Assembly: GCF_024679095.1 (NCBI RefSeq)
Contig: NW_026111822.1
Coordinates: forward strand, 262,501-326,500
DNA length: 64,000 nucleotides
Direction of reading: 5' to 3'
Origin: Eriocheir sinensis
Lineage: Eukaryota > Arthropoda > Malacostraca > Decapoda > Varunidae
Of this stretch, positions 63,550 to 64,000 are shown in pieces (positions within the stretch are counted from its first letter, which is position 1; every line of letters starts with the position of its first letter). Made by a program: the position numbers and the translations under genes. The notes below the pieces were generated by a model. That model made no database searches. It saw nothing but the letters and a program-made list of their open reading frames with translations, and had not been told where the DNA came from.

Positions 63550-63759
63550 TTAAATAACATCTATATATAGATGTAAATGTTTGTTCAGTTTTGCGGCAGA
63601 GTCGATATAGAAACGTCACTCTGGAATGCCCACTTGCGGGGAATCTATATACACATATGGATGTTTAATGACGAGATTTTCTATTCTCTTTTTTCTATTA
63701 CTCTCTCGGTCCCACACGTCCTCTGCGTGTATCGAAACACACGGGAAATTAATCACAAC

Positions 63760-63870
63760 AGGGAGAGGGTATTCCCCGGCTGCCTGGGATTGAACCCGCG
63801 ACCAGCGTGACGGGAGAGCCACTCCTTACCGAGTCGGCCAAAGAGGTACCCCACTGGCTAAGTGGGTTAT
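63760..63870 (-). mobile_element. tRNA-like SINE head (family C)
   Basis: On the minus strand GGCCGACTCGGTAAGGAGTG resembles an A box and GCGGGTTCAATCCC (63799-63786) a B box. No acceptor stem pairs cleanly, so a retroposon head is preferred over a tRNA gene. The remainder is not recognisable. Confidence 0.45.
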
Positions 63871-64000
63871 GGGAGGCTCGTTCATCAGGCCGCACTACAG
63901 ATGAACATCAACAGCGTCTATACAGAGACTATTTTTTGGGGGGGTTGTACATACATCTCCCCTGCCGCCGGGAAGGGGTTAACAGGCTATTTTTAAACCT

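Overview
The window looks like nuclear DNA of an arthropod, most probably a decapod crustacean. Coding exons are short and split by GT-AG introns. The proteins resemble arthropod homologues. The rest is very dense in dinucleotide and trinucleotide microsatellites, minisatellites, CR1-type LINE fragments, tRNA-derived SINEs and miniature inverted-repeat elements (MITEs). No bacterial operon, CRISPR array or viral genome was seen. The species cannot be named from sequence alone.

Two complete protein-coding genes can be assembled exon by exon. On the minus strand (23876 down to 17168) is an eight-exon gene for a 387-residue Gfo/Idh/MocA-family NAD(P)-dependent dehydrogenase, similar to inositol 2-dehydrogenases and the 'YrbE-like' oxidoreductases annotated in arthropods. 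On the plus strand (39098 to 45782) is a seven-exon gene for a 293-residue myo-inositol oxygenase with all di-iron ligands. They are divergent, about 15 kb apart, with repeats and low-complexity DNA between them. Both families can act on inositols, so this may be a small inositol-catabolism neighbourhood. The dehydrogenase substrate is inferred, not shown.

Downstream of the dehydrogenase, on the same strand, one exon (16549 to 16433) encodes a start codon, a basic tail and a signal-anchor segment. It is probably the 5' end of another gene. Between 51.2 and 54.3 kb, on the minus strand, lie an intact-looking exon of a COE/EBF (collier/knot) transcription factor and two damaged exon pieces of pyruvate kinase. 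They look like duplicated or captured gene fragments.

Region by region: 1-16 kb holds repeats, MITEs and LINE 3' ends. 16.4-23.9 kb is the gene-rich dehydrogenase block. 24-39 kb is intergenic with SINEs, MITEs and long homopurine or (CT)n tracts. 39-46 kb is the MIOX gene. 46-64 kb is a repeat-dominated region with CR1 elements, a 56-bp satellite-like array, TTAA-flanked (piggyBac-type) elements and the gene fragments. Several tandem arrays abut or contain splice signals of the two real genes, and these are the most unusual sequence-level observations.
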